64,000 nucleotides of DNA from an uncultured Oscillospiraceae bacterium (GTDB taxonomy: Bacteria; Bacillota; Clostridia; Oscillospirales; Oscillospiraceae), in the NCBI GenBank assembly GCA_944387095.1, contig CALXDP010000001.1, positions 124,001 to 188,000 on the forward strand, given 5' to 3'. The position numbers were made by a program, and so were the translations under genes. Below, piece by piece: positions 44,780 to 52,433 of the stretch; the first letter of the stretch is position 1, and each line of letters starts with the position of its first letter. The notes under the pieces were generated by a model that saw only the letters and a program-made list of their open reading frames with translations, made no database searches and had not been told where the DNA came from.

Positions 44780-45487
44780 ATGGAAGGGTATTTTTTCGAT
44801 TTTCACATCCACAGCTGCCTGTCCCCCTGCGGCAGCGAGGATATGACCCCCGCCAATCTGGCCGGCATGTGCGCCCTGGCGGGCTATGACATTGTGGCTC
44901 TCACTGACCACAACACTGTGGGCAACTGCGCCGCTTTTTGTGAGGCATCGGCGAAATACGGGCTGTTGGCACTGCCTGGCATGGAGCTGACCACCCTGGA
45001 GGAGGTCCATGTGGTATGTCTCTTTCCCGACCTGGAACGGGCCCAGGCCTTCGGGGAGCTGGTGCGGCTGCGCCTGCCCCCTGTGGAGAATGATCCCCGC
45101 TTTTTTGGTCCTCAGCTGCTTCTGGACAGCCGGGACCAGCTTCTGGGTGAGGAGACTGCCCTGCTGGCCGGCGCCACCGACATAGGCGTCTATGAGGCGG
45201 CTGCCCTGGTACGGCGTTATGGCGGCGTCGCCTATCCCGCCCACATCGACCGGACTTCTTTCTCCGTGCTGTCCAACCTGGGCTTCTGGGACCCGGCCAT
45301 GGGATTCTCCCTGGCTGAGCTCTCCCCCCGCTGTCCGCCAGAGCTGTGCCAGCGCCCTGATCTGGCCGGCCTGCGCTTCGTCACCGGCTGCGACGCCCAT
45401 TATCTGGATCAGATCCCCGACCCGCATCAGGTCATGGAACTGCCTGAGCGCACCCCGCAGGCGGCGCTCAGATGGTTATTTTTTTAA
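44780..45487 (+). CDS. PHP domain-containing phosphoesterase
   Basis: The 235-residue PHP-family metal enzyme has DFHIHSCLSPCGSEDM (first metal motif), VALTDHNTVGN (second), GMELTTLEEVHVVC, GVAYPAHIDR and the late GCDAHYLDQI. Such proteins hydrolyse phosphate esters, and stand-alone members next to hydrogenase genes have no known substrate. It starts 5 bp after the DRTGG gene. The gap 45488-45672 that follows is T-rich and holds the promoter of the second hydrogenase transcript. Confidence 0.88.
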   Translation: MEGYFFDFHIHSCLSPCGSEDMTPANLAGMCALAGYDIVALTDHNTVGNCAAFCEASAKYGLLALPGMELTTLEEVHVVCLFPDLERAQAFGELVRLRLPPVENDPRFFGPQLLLDSRDQLLGEETALLAGATDIGVYEAAALVRRYGGVAYPAHIDRTSFSVLSNLGFWDPAMGFSLAELSPRCPPELCQRPDLAGLRFVTGCDAHYLDQIPDPHQVMELPERTPQAALRWLFF

Positions 45488-45557
45488 CAATTTTTGGCGT
45501 TTTGCCCTCTTTTTTCTCAGTCAACCCCATTCTTTCGCGGAAATGCCCACATTTTTC

Positions 45558-45586
45558 TTGCTTTGAGCTCCTATGTATGTTAAAAT
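45558..45586 (+). promoter_or_regulatory. Sigma-A promoter of the hydC-hydB-hydA transcript
   Basis: TTGCTT (45558-45563), a 17-base spacer and TAAAAT (45581-45586) lie 86 bp ahead of hydC. Confidence 0.55.
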
Positions 45587-45672
45587 TTTAATGATTTCAA
45601 TCTGTCGTCCAAGAAAAGAGACTGCTGGAGACCATTCGGGTTGAAAATTTACCCATAGGAGGGAACGCTTAC

Positions 45673-46176
45673 ATGCCAAACTGCAAAACCACCATTCCCT
45701 ATCACGGCACGCCGGAGCAGGAGGAGCGCCTGCGCAAAGTGATCGCGGAACACAAGGGACAGCCAGGCGCCACTATGCCGGTGCTTCAGGCCGCCCAGGG
45801 AATCTTCGGCTACCTGCCGGAGGAGGTACAGATCATGGTCGCCGAGGGGCTGGACATTCCCCTGTCCGAGGTCTATGGGGTGGCCACCTTTTATTCCTTC
45901 TTCTCCCTGAACCCCAAAGGAAAGTACCAGATCTCCGTGTGCCTGGGCACCGCCTGTTACGTCAAGGGCGCGGCCGACGTTCTCTCCGCCGTGGAGCAGA
46001 AGCTGTCCATCACCTCAGGGGGCATCACACCAGACGGGCTGTTCTCCCTGGACGCCTGCCGGTGCATCGGCGCCTGCGGCCTGGCCCCTGTTATGATGAT
46101 CAACGACGACGTATACGGCCGTCTCACCCCCGCCCAGGTGGGCCCCATTCTGGACAAGTACCTCAAACTGGGATGA
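45673..46176 (+). CDS. hydC: NuoE-like subunit HydC of the NADH-dependent [FeFe]-hydrogenase
   Basis: The 167-residue thioredoxin-like 2Fe-2S protein has four cluster cysteines, in CLGTACYVKG and CRCIGACG. GVATFYSFF and an N-terminal helical bundle (VLQAAQGIFGYLPEEV) are typical. In trimeric HydABC enzymes it sits with HydB near the NADH site. GGAGGG lies eight to ten bases before ATG. Its stop overlaps the start of the next gene (ATGA). Confidence 0.93.
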   Translation: MPNCKTTIPYHGTPEQEERLRKVIAEHKGQPGATMPVLQAAQGIFGYLPEEVQIMVAEGLDIPLSEVYGVATFYSFFSLNPKGKYQISVCLGTACYVKGAADVLSAVEQKLSITSGGITPDGLFSLDACRCIGACGLAPVMMINDDVYGRLTPAQVGPILDKYLKLG

Positions 46177-46760
46177 AAGAGCTCTCCCTTTATATCTTAG
46201 ATGTGGCCCAGAACTCCATCTCCGCCGGGGCCACCCGGCTGGAGCTCACCCTGACGGAGGATGCCCGGGGCTGGCTCACGGTGGTCATCGCCGACAACGG
46301 CTGCGGGATGGATCCGGAATTTCTCTCCCGGGTCACCGATCCCTTCACCACCACCCGCACCACCCGAAAGGTGGGCATGGGTCTGGCCCTGTACCTGCTG
46401 GCAGCGCAGCAGACTGGCGGCGCCCTGTATATGGACAGCGCCCCGGGACAGGGCACCACCGTCACGGCGACCTTTGACCGCAACCACCTGGACTGTCCCC
46501 CTCTGGGAGACCTGGCTGGCACCGTGGCCCTGCTGATTCAGGGCAGCCCGGCGCTCAGCCTGCGCTATCGCCACACCACACCCTGGGGGGAGGCGGAGCT
46601 GTCCACCGAAGAACTCAAAGCCGTGCTGGGGGAGGAGATTTCCCTGGCCGAACCGGAGATTTTTACCTGGATTCAAAACAACCTGTCCCAACAGGAAGCC
46701 CAATTGGAAGGAGCTGCCCAATCGTATGAAAAGCCTGGAAGAACTCAGAGCCATTCGTGA
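46173..46760 (+). CDS. Histidine-kinase-like ATPase domain protein
   Basis: The 195-residue protein is made mostly of a HATPase_c domain: YILDVAQNSISAGA (N-box), IADNGCGMDPEFL (G1), GMGLALYLLAAQQTGG (G2) and SAPGQGTTVTATF. There is no His phospho-acceptor domain, sensor or membrane helix. Such short ATPases are regularly placed inside clostridial hydABC operons; their role is unknown. It overlaps hydC by 4 bp and the next gene by 35 bp, so production is coupled. Confidence 0.88.
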   Translation: MKELSLYILDVAQNSISAGATRLELTLTEDARGWLTVVIADNGCGMDPEFLSRVTDPFTTTRTTRKVGMGLALYLLAAQQTGGALYMDSAPGQGTTVTATFDRNHLDCPPLGDLAGTVALLIQGSPALSLRYRHTTPWGEAELSTEELKAVLGEEISLAEPEIFTWIQNNLSQQEAQLEGAAQSYEKPGRTQSHS

Positions 46761-47094
46761 AAAGATGAAACAGCAGATGGATTTGCGCGGCCCCAGCGAA
46801 GACCACATCCGCGTGGTGGTGGGCATGGCCACCTGCGGCATTGCCGCCGGCGCCCGGCCCGTGCTGACCGCGTTTTTGGACGAGGTGGAAAAGCGGGGGC
46901 TGCAAAATGTCACCGTCTCCCAGACCGGCTGCATCGGCGTGTGCCGTCTGGAGCCCATCGTAGAAGTTTTCGTCCCCGGTGAGGAAAAGGTCACCTACGT
47001 GAAGGTGAAGCCCCAGATGGTACCCGTCATTGTGGAGCAGCATCTGGTCAATCACAGCGTCGTGACCGATTACACCATCGGGGCCGCAGAATAA
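46726..47094 (+). CDS. 2Fe-2S thioredoxin-like ferredoxin
   Basis: The 122-residue protein has a basic helical start, then a thioredoxin-like ferredoxin fold with cluster cysteines in GMATCGIAAGAR and TGCIGVCRLEP. Comparable small ferredoxins are encoded between hydC and hydB in bifurcating hydrogenase operons. It may be an accessory electron carrier or a subunit. Its start lies within the end of the ATPase gene; hydB follows after 13 bp. Confidence 0.88.
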   Translation: MKSLEELRAIREKMKQQMDLRGPSEDHIRVVVGMATCGIAAGARPVLTAFLDEVEKRGLQNVTVSQTGCIGVCRLEPIVEVFVPGEEKVTYVKVKPQMVPVIVEQHLVNHSVVTDYTIGAAE

Positions 47095-47107
47095 GGGGGT
47101 GGGTGCC

Positions 47108-48910
47108 ATGAGTCATATTCGCTCCCATGTGATGGTGTGCGCCGGCACCGGCTGCACCTCCTCGGAAAGCCCCAAGATCCTGGCCGCCCTTGAGAAGGAG
47201 CTCAAGGCCCACAAGCTCCAGGACGAGATCCGCATCGTCAAAACCGGCTGTTTCGGCCTTTGCTCCCAGGGCCCCATCGTCATGGTCTTTCCCGAAGGCG
47301 CCTGCTATTCCAAGGTCACCGAGCCGGACGTGGCGGAGATCGTCAGCGAGCACCTGGTGAAGGGCCGCATCGTCACCCGTCTGCTCCACATGGAGGGGGA
47401 CGAGGGGGAGACCGCCACCTCCCTGGCCGAAACCCAGTTTTACAAGCACCAGCTGCGCATCGCCCTGCGTAACTGCGGCGTGATCAACCCCGAGTCCATC
47501 GACGAGTACCTGGGGGTGGACGGCTACACCGCCCTGGAGCGCATCCTCACCGAGATGACGCCCCCCCAGGAGATCATTGACTGCATCAAGAAGTCCGGCC
47601 TGCGGGGCCGGGGCGGCGCGGGCTTCTCTACCGGCCAGAAATGGCAGTTCGCCTACGACGCCCAGAGTGAGGACGGAGTGAAATACGTATGCTGCAACGC
47701 TGACGAGGGCGACCCCGGCGCCTTCATGGACCGCTCGGTGCTGGAGGGGGACCCCTTCTCCGTCATCGAGGCCATGACCATCGCCGGCTATGCCGTGGGG
47801 GCCGGCCAAGGCTATATCTATGTCCGGGCCGAGTACCCCATCGCCGTCAAGCGCCTGGAGATCGCCATCGCCCAGGCCCGGCAATACGGCCTGCTGGGCA
47901 AAAATATTCTGGGCTCCGGCTTTTCCTTTGACATCGAGCTGCGCCTGGGCGCCGGCGCCTTCGTGTGCGGCGAGGAGACCGCCCTGCTCATCTCCATCGA
48001 GGGCCACCGGGGCGAACCCCGGCCCCGGCCTCCCTTCCCGGCGGTGAAAGGCCTGTTCGGCAGGCCCACCCTTCTGAACAACGTGGAGACCTACGCCAAC
48101 ATCACCTGGATCCTCAACCACGGCTGGGAGGAGTTCGCCGCCATCGGCACCGAGAAGTCCAAGGGCACCAAGGTGTTCGCCCTGGGCGGCAAAATCACCA
48201 ATACCGGCCTGGTGGAGGTGCCCATGGGAACCACCCTGCGCACCATCATTGAGGACATCGGCGGCGGCATCCCCAACGGCAAGCAGTTCAAGGCCGCCCA
48301 GACCGGCGGCCCCTCCGGCGGCTGCATCCCCGCCGAGCTCATCGACACCCCCATCGACTATGATTCCCTGTCCGCCATCGGTTCCATGATGGGCTCCGGC
48401 GGCCTGATCGTCATGGACGAGGACAACTGCATGGTGGACATCGCCAAGTTCTTCCTGGAGTTCTGTGTGGACGAGTCCTGCGGCAAGTGTGTCCCCTGCC
48501 GGGTGGGCACCAAGCGGCTGTACGACCTGCTGTGCAAGATCACCGACGGCCGGGGCACCCTGGAAGATCTGGACACCATCGAGGAGCTGTGCCACCATCT
48601 GAAGAGCTCCGCCCTGTGTGCCCTGGGCCAGTCCGCCCCCAATCCGGTGCTGTCCACCCTGCGGTACTTCCGGGACGAGTATGTGGCCCACGTGGTGGAA
48701 AAGCGCTGCCCGGCGGGGGTGTGCCGCAATCTGCTGCGCTACGAGATCGACCCGGTCAAGTGCTGCGGCTGTACCCTGTGCGCCCGCAACTGCCCGGTGA
48801 ACGCCATCACCGGCGCGGTGAAGGCGCCCCACATCATCGATCAGAACAAGTGTATCAAGTGCGGCCTGTGTCAGTCTAACTGCCGCTTTGACGCTGTGAG
48901 CAAGCACTGA
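47108..48910 (+). CDS. hydB: NuoF-like flavoprotein subunit HydB of the bifurcating hydrogenase
   Basis: 600 residues. The N-terminus is a 2Fe-2S thioredoxin-like domain (about 1-95; CAGTGCTSSES, TGCFGLCSQG). The FMN/NADH core follows (GLRGRGGAGFSTGQKW, CNADEGDPGAFMDR, GAGAFVCGEETALL), then the [4Fe-4S] NuoF cluster (ESCGKCVPCRVGT). The C-terminus is a bis-[4Fe-4S] ferredoxin (CCGCTLCARNCP, CIKCGLCQSNC). This is the NADH- and ferredoxin-handling subunit of HydABC. ATG 47108 follows AAGGGGG by seven bases. hydA starts 17 bp after its stop. Confidence 0.95.
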   Translation: MSHIRSHVMVCAGTGCTSSESPKILAALEKELKAHKLQDEIRIVKTGCFGLCSQGPIVMVFPEGACYSKVTEPDVAEIVSEHLVKGRIVTRLLHMEGDEGETATSLAETQFYKHQLRIALRNCGVINPESIDEYLGVDGYTALERILTEMTPPQEIIDCIKKSGLRGRGGAGFSTGQKWQFAYDAQSEDGVKYVCCNADEGDPGAFMDRSVLEGDPFSVIEAMTIAGYAVGAGQGYIYVRAEYPIAVKRLEIAIAQARQYGLLGKNILGSGFSFDIELRLGAGAFVCGEETALLISIEGHRGEPRPRPPFPAVKGLFGRPTLLNNVETYANITWILNHGWEEFAAIGTEKSKGTKVFALGGKITNTGLVEVPMGTTLRTIIEDIGGGIPNGKQFKAAQTGGPSGGCIPAELIDTPIDYDSLSAIGSMMGSGGLIVMDEDNCMVDIAKFFLEFCVDESCGKCVPCRVGTKRLYDLLCKITDGRGTLEDLDTIEELCHHLKSSALCALGQSAPNPVLSTLRYFRDEYVAHVVEKRCPAGVCRNLLRYEIDPVKCCGCTLCARNCPVNAITGAVKAPHIIDQNKCIKCGLCQSNCRFDAVSKH

Positions 48911-48927
48911 GGGAGGGCGCGACGAAC

Positions 48928-50688
48928 ATGGAAGAGAAAATGGTCAACCTGACAATCGACAACATCCCCGTCACCGTCCCCGCCGGGACCACGGTGCTGG
49001 AGGCCGCCCGGGACGCGGGCATCAAGATTCCCTCCCTGTGCTTTCTGAAGGACGTCAACGAGATCGGCGCCTGCCGCATCTGCGTGGTGGAGGTGGAGGG
49101 AGCCCGGAGCCTGATGGCCTCCTGCGTCTACCCGGTGAGCGAGGGCATGGTGGTGCACACCAACACCCCCAAGGTCCGCCACTCCCGGCAGCTCACCCTG
49201 GAGCTGATTCTGTCCAACCACCGCATGGACTGTCTCACCTGCTCCCGCAACGCCCAGTGTGAGCTGCGCCAGCTGGCCGCCGACCTGGGTATCGACGCGG
49301 TGCGCTACGCCAACGACGAGCTGCTGCCCCGGATCGAGGACACCGCCCTGCACCTGGTGCGGGACAACTCCAAGTGCATCCTGTGCCGCCGGTGCGTGGC
49401 CACCTGCCGCAAGCTACAGGAGGTGGGGGTCATCGGCACCAATGACCGGGGCTTCATGACCCACATCGGCTGCGCCTTTGACCGGGATCTGAGCGAGGTG
49501 GACTGCGTGTCCTGCGGACAGTGCATCGTATCCTGCCCCACCGGCGCGCTGTCCGAGCAGGACTCCACCGCCGAGGTGCTGGCCGCCCTCCACGATCCCA
49601 CCAAGCATGTGGTGGTGGGCCCCGCCCCCTCGGTGCGGGTCACCCTAGGCGAGTGCTTTGGTATGCCCGTCGGCTCCAACGTGGAGGGCAAAATGGTGTC
49701 CGCTCTGCGCCGTCTCGGCTTTGACAAGGTGTTCGACGTGGACACCGCCGCCGACTTCACCATTATGGAGGAGGGCACCGAGTTCATCCACCGGCTTCAG
49801 GAGGGGGGCGCCATGCCCATGATCACCTCCTGCTCTCCCGGCTGGATCCGGTTCTGCGAACAGCACTACCCCGAGTTCGTGCCCAACCTGTCCTCCTGCA
49901 AATCCCCCCAGCAGATGTTCGGTGCTCTGGTGAAGAGCTACTACGCCGAGAAGGCGGGCATCGACCCCAAAGATATTTATGTGGTGTCCATCATGCCCTG
50001 CACCGCCAAGAAGTACGAGGTCAGGCGGGAGGAGCAGCGCATGGCCAACGGCTGCATGCCGGTGGACGCCTCCCTCACCACCCGGGAGCTGGCCCGGATG
50101 ATCACCCAGGCGGGTATGATGTTCGACCACCTGCCCGACGGGGAGTTCGACCCCATGCTGGGCATCTCCACCGGTGCCTCCGTCATCTTCGGTGCCACCG
50201 GCGGCGTGATGGAGGCCGCCCTGCGCACCGTGGTGGCCAAACTCACCGGGGACGAGATGGCTCCTCTGGACTACACCGAGGTTCGGGGCACCCAGGGCAT
50301 CAAGGAGGCCACCTACGAGCTGCCGGGCAAGACCGTCCGGGTATGCGTGGCCTCGGGTCTGCACAACGCCAAGACCGTGCTGGACGGGGTGCGCTCGGGT
50401 GAGCTGCAGTACGACTTCATCGAGTTTATGGCCTGTCCCGGCGGCTGCGTCAACGGCGGCGGACAGCCCCTGCACCCGGCCACCGTGCGCTCCTTCACCG
50501 ATCTGCGGGGCCTGCGGGCCAAGGCTCTTTATAAGCAGGACTCCGGTATGGAGTACCGCAAGAGCCACGAAAACCCGGTGATTCAGGAGGTCTACGAAAC
50601 CTATCTGGGCCAGCCCGGCGGCCACAAGGCCCACGAGCTGCTCCACTGCACCTATGTGCCCCAAAAACGTTACCGCACCGACGTGTAA
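48928..50688 (+). CDS. hydA: [FeFe]-hydrogenase catalytic subunit HydA
   Basis: 586 residues. The N-terminus has a 2Fe-2S domain (GACRICVVEVEG, MASCVYPV), the His-Cys cluster region (CLTCSRNAQCELRQ) and two [4Fe-4S] clusters (CILCRRCVATC, CVSCGQCIVSCP). The H-cluster domain follows: L1 is TSCSPGW, where many enzymes have TSCCPGW. L2 is MPCTAKKYE, and L3 is FMACPGGCVNGGG. The C-terminal small-subunit-like stretch ends LLHCTYVPQKRY. It oxidises or produces H2 and with HydB/HydC couples NADH and ferredoxin. Maturases HydEFG are not in the window. A terminator follows. Confidence 0.95.
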   Translation: MEEKMVNLTIDNIPVTVPAGTTVLEAARDAGIKIPSLCFLKDVNEIGACRICVVEVEGARSLMASCVYPVSEGMVVHTNTPKVRHSRQLTLELILSNHRMDCLTCSRNAQCELRQLAADLGIDAVRYANDELLPRIEDTALHLVRDNSKCILCRRCVATCRKLQEVGVIGTNDRGFMTHIGCAFDRDLSEVDCVSCGQCIVSCPTGALSEQDSTAEVLAALHDPTKHVVVGPAPSVRVTLGECFGMPVGSNVEGKMVSALRRLGFDKVFDVDTAADFTIMEEGTEFIHRLQEGGAMPMITSCSPGWIRFCEQHYPEFVPNLSSCKSPQQMFGALVKSYYAEKAGIDPKDIYVVSIMPCTAKKYEVRREEQRMANGCMPVDASLTTRELARMITQAGMMFDHLPDGEFDPMLGISTGASVIFGATGGVMEAALRTVVAKLTGDEMAPLDYTEVRGTQGIKEATYELPGKTVRVCVASGLHNAKTVLDGVRSGELQYDFIEFMACPGGCVNGGGQPLHPATVRSFTDLRGLRAKALYKQDSGMEYRKSHENPVIQEVYETYLGQPGGHKAHELLHCTYVPQKRYRTDV

Positions 50689-50704
50689 TTCTCCCGCCGG
50701 TTCG

Positions 50705-50740
50705 CTCCCCCCGCCCCACTCGGGCGGGGGGAGTTCCTTT
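50705..50740 (+). terminator. Terminator of the hydrogenase operon
   Basis: The arms CTCCCCCCGCCC and GGGCGGGGGGAG with a five-base loop are followed by TTCCTTTTTT on the plus strand. Confidence 0.9.
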
Positions 50741-50798
50741 TTTCCCATCCGGTTCTAAACCTGTCCCGCGGAGCATACAGTGGGTCGAGGTGACTCCC

Positions 50799-51956
50799 AT
50801 GCGAAAGAAACGGACAAGGAAACCTATTTCCACATGGCTGCGCCAGGGCATCGCCCTATTTGTGGCCGGCGCTGCCCTATGGCTGGTGTGGCTCACCGGC
50901 GATCCCGCCTCCACCCTCTCCCAACTGGCAGGCAACACCCAGCTGGCCGCCTCTCTGCTGGCCGCAGAACTGGGCGCCCCCCTGCAGGACGGCGCCGGTC
51001 TATCCGGCTGGGACAGGCTGGTGCTGGCCCAGTCCTCTCTGCTGGGCGGCCTTCTGCCGGACACGCCCGTCAGCCCGCCGCCGGAGGAAGAGGAGGCGCC
51101 CTCCCCCCTGCCCGAGCCCTCCCCGGAGAACTCCCAGGACGCCGACCCCCTGCCCGCAGTGACGGATACGCCGGACGGCATCATTCCCCGGACCATGGTG
51201 GCGGGCACTTCCGCCAAATATGTCACGTCCGGTTCGGTTTCCATCTACAATCACACGGACTATGCCCTGGATATTGAGCAGCTGTTAACCGACGCCCCCA
51301 CCCTGACCGCCGGCGACGACGGCCCCCAGGTACTCATCTTCCACTCCCATGCCACCGAGGCTTACACCATGTCCGGCACCGACGTCTACGAAGAAAGCGA
51401 CAGCTACCGCACCCTGGACACCCAGCAGAACATGGTCCGAGTGGGGGAGGAGATGGCCCAGATCTTTGAGGAAGCCGGCATTGAGGTCGTCCATGACACC
51501 ACGCTGTACGACTACCCCAGCTACAACGAGGCCTATAACCGCTCCTCCCAGGGGGTGGCTCACTGGCTGGAGGAGTATCCCTCCATTCAGCTGGTGCTGG
51601 ACGTCCACCGGGACGCCCTGGCAGCCAGCGACGGCACCATCTATAAAACTGTGGCGGGCACCGTGGATGACTGCGCCCAGGTGATGATGGTCATGGGCAG
51701 CGACGCCATGGGACAGGAGCACCCCAACTGGCGGGTCAACCTGTCCCTGGCCACCAGCATCCAGAAGGCGCTGGCAGAGAAGTGGTCCACTCTGGCTCGG
51801 CCCCTGGTGCTGCGCACCTCCCGGTTCAACCAGCACCAGTCCACCGGCGAGATCCTGCTGGAGGTGGGTACCCACGGCAATACGCTGCAGGAGGCTATCA
51901 CCGCCGCCCGGCTCTATGCCCGCACCGTGGCCGATCTGATGACCGGCAAGGGCTGA
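50799..51956 (+). CDS. spoIIP: Stage II sporulation protein P (peptidoglycan endopeptidase/amidase)
   Basis: The 385-residue protein is part of the SpoIIDMP complex that degrades peptidoglycan during engulfment. It has a basic N-terminus, one membrane anchor (residues about 13-33), a Pro/Glu-rich linker (about 90-120) and the catalytic amidase domain. That domain contains VLIFHSHATEAYT, LVLDVHRDALAA and ILLEVGTHGNTLQEA, giving the zinc ligands and catalytic Glu. ATG 50799 lies eight bases after GAGG; the GTG at 50790 overlaps that site. gpr, its usual partner in Bacillus, is not adjacent. Confidence 0.93.
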   Translation: MRKKRTRKPISTWLRQGIALFVAGAALWLVWLTGDPASTLSQLAGNTQLAASLLAAELGAPLQDGAGLSGWDRLVLAQSSLLGGLLPDTPVSPPPEEEEAPSPLPEPSPENSQDADPLPAVTDTPDGIIPRTMVAGTSAKYVTSGSVSIYNHTDYALDIEQLLTDAPTLTAGDDGPQVLIFHSHATEAYTMSGTDVYEESDSYRTLDTQQNMVRVGEEMAQIFEEAGIEVVHDTTLYDYPSYNEAYNRSSQGVAHWLEEYPSIQLVLDVHRDALAASDGTIYKTVAGTVDDCAQVMMVMGSDAMGQEHPNWRVNLSLATSIQKALAEKWSTLARPLVLRTSRFNQHQSTGEILLEVGTHGNTLQEAITAARLYARTVADLMTGKG

Positions 51957-52017
51957 GCGCCCCCCTCCTCCTCAATCCTCTCCGGTATTTTCCCCGGCGC
52001 AAATTTTGAAAAAGTGC

Positions 52018-52046
52018 TTGCTTTTTGCCGGAAATCGTGCTAAGAT
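52018..52046 (+). promoter_or_regulatory. Sigma-A promoter of secG
   Basis: TTGCTT (52018-52023), a 17-base spacer and TAAGAT (52041-52046), preceded by TGC (extended -10), lie 64 bp ahead of secG. Confidence 0.65.
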
Positions 52047-52109
52047 ATGAGGCACTTATGGGGCATTTACGCCCATTTTACCGATTAACCGCCGAAAGGA
52101 TTGAATCTC

Positions 52110-52349
52110 ATGACCACCGCCCAGCTCATTTTGTCCATCCTCTACTTCGTCATCGCCCTGGCCCTCATCGCCATTGTGATGCTCCAGTCCGGCAAGAGCG
52201 CCGGCCTGTCCGGCACCATCGCCGGCGGCGCAGACACCTTCCTGTCCAAGAACAAGGCCAAGTCCGCCGACGCGCGCATGGCCAAGATGACCAAGTGGGT
52301 CGCCATTTTGTTCCTGGTACTCACCCTGGTGATCTCCTTTGTCAGTTGA
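52110..52349 (+). CDS. secG: Preprotein translocase subunit SecG
   Basis: The 79-residue protein has two membrane helices (LILSILYFVIALALIAIVM and KWVAILFLVLTLVIS). They flank the conserved loop LQSGKSAGLSGTIAGGADT. This is the usual size and motif of SecG in the SecYEG channel. AGGA lies nine bases before ATG; a TTG three codons earlier has no better site. It is monocistronic with its own promoter and terminator; rnr and smpB, frequent followers in Firmicutes, are absent here. Confidence 0.93.
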   Translation: MTTAQLILSILYFVIALALIAIVMLQSGKSAGLSGTIAGGADTFLSKNKAKSADARMAKMTKWVAILFLVLTLVISFVS

Positions 52350-52367
52350 GAGACCGCTTAGAACGGC

Positions 52368-52403
52368 AGCGGGCGGCGTCCTTTTGGACGCCGCCCGCTT
52401 TTT
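52368..52403 (+). terminator. Terminator of secG
   Basis: A perfect 14-bp stem (AGCGGGCGGCGTCC and complement) with a TTTT loop is followed by TTTTCCTCC. Confidence 0.9.
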
Positions 52404-52433
52404 CCTCCCGGGAAACCTCATATATCATACCCC

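Noticed and set aside
47048..48907. Open frame of about 600 codons opposite hydB
   Set aside because: Antisense shadow of a conserved gene, with low-complexity Ala/Gly/His content and no ribosome binding site.
50774..50781. CATACAGT as a sigma-E -10 box for spoIIP
   Set aside because: Its start point would fall on the Shine-Dalgarno at 50787-50790, leaving no room for a leader, and no good -35 lies at the right distance.
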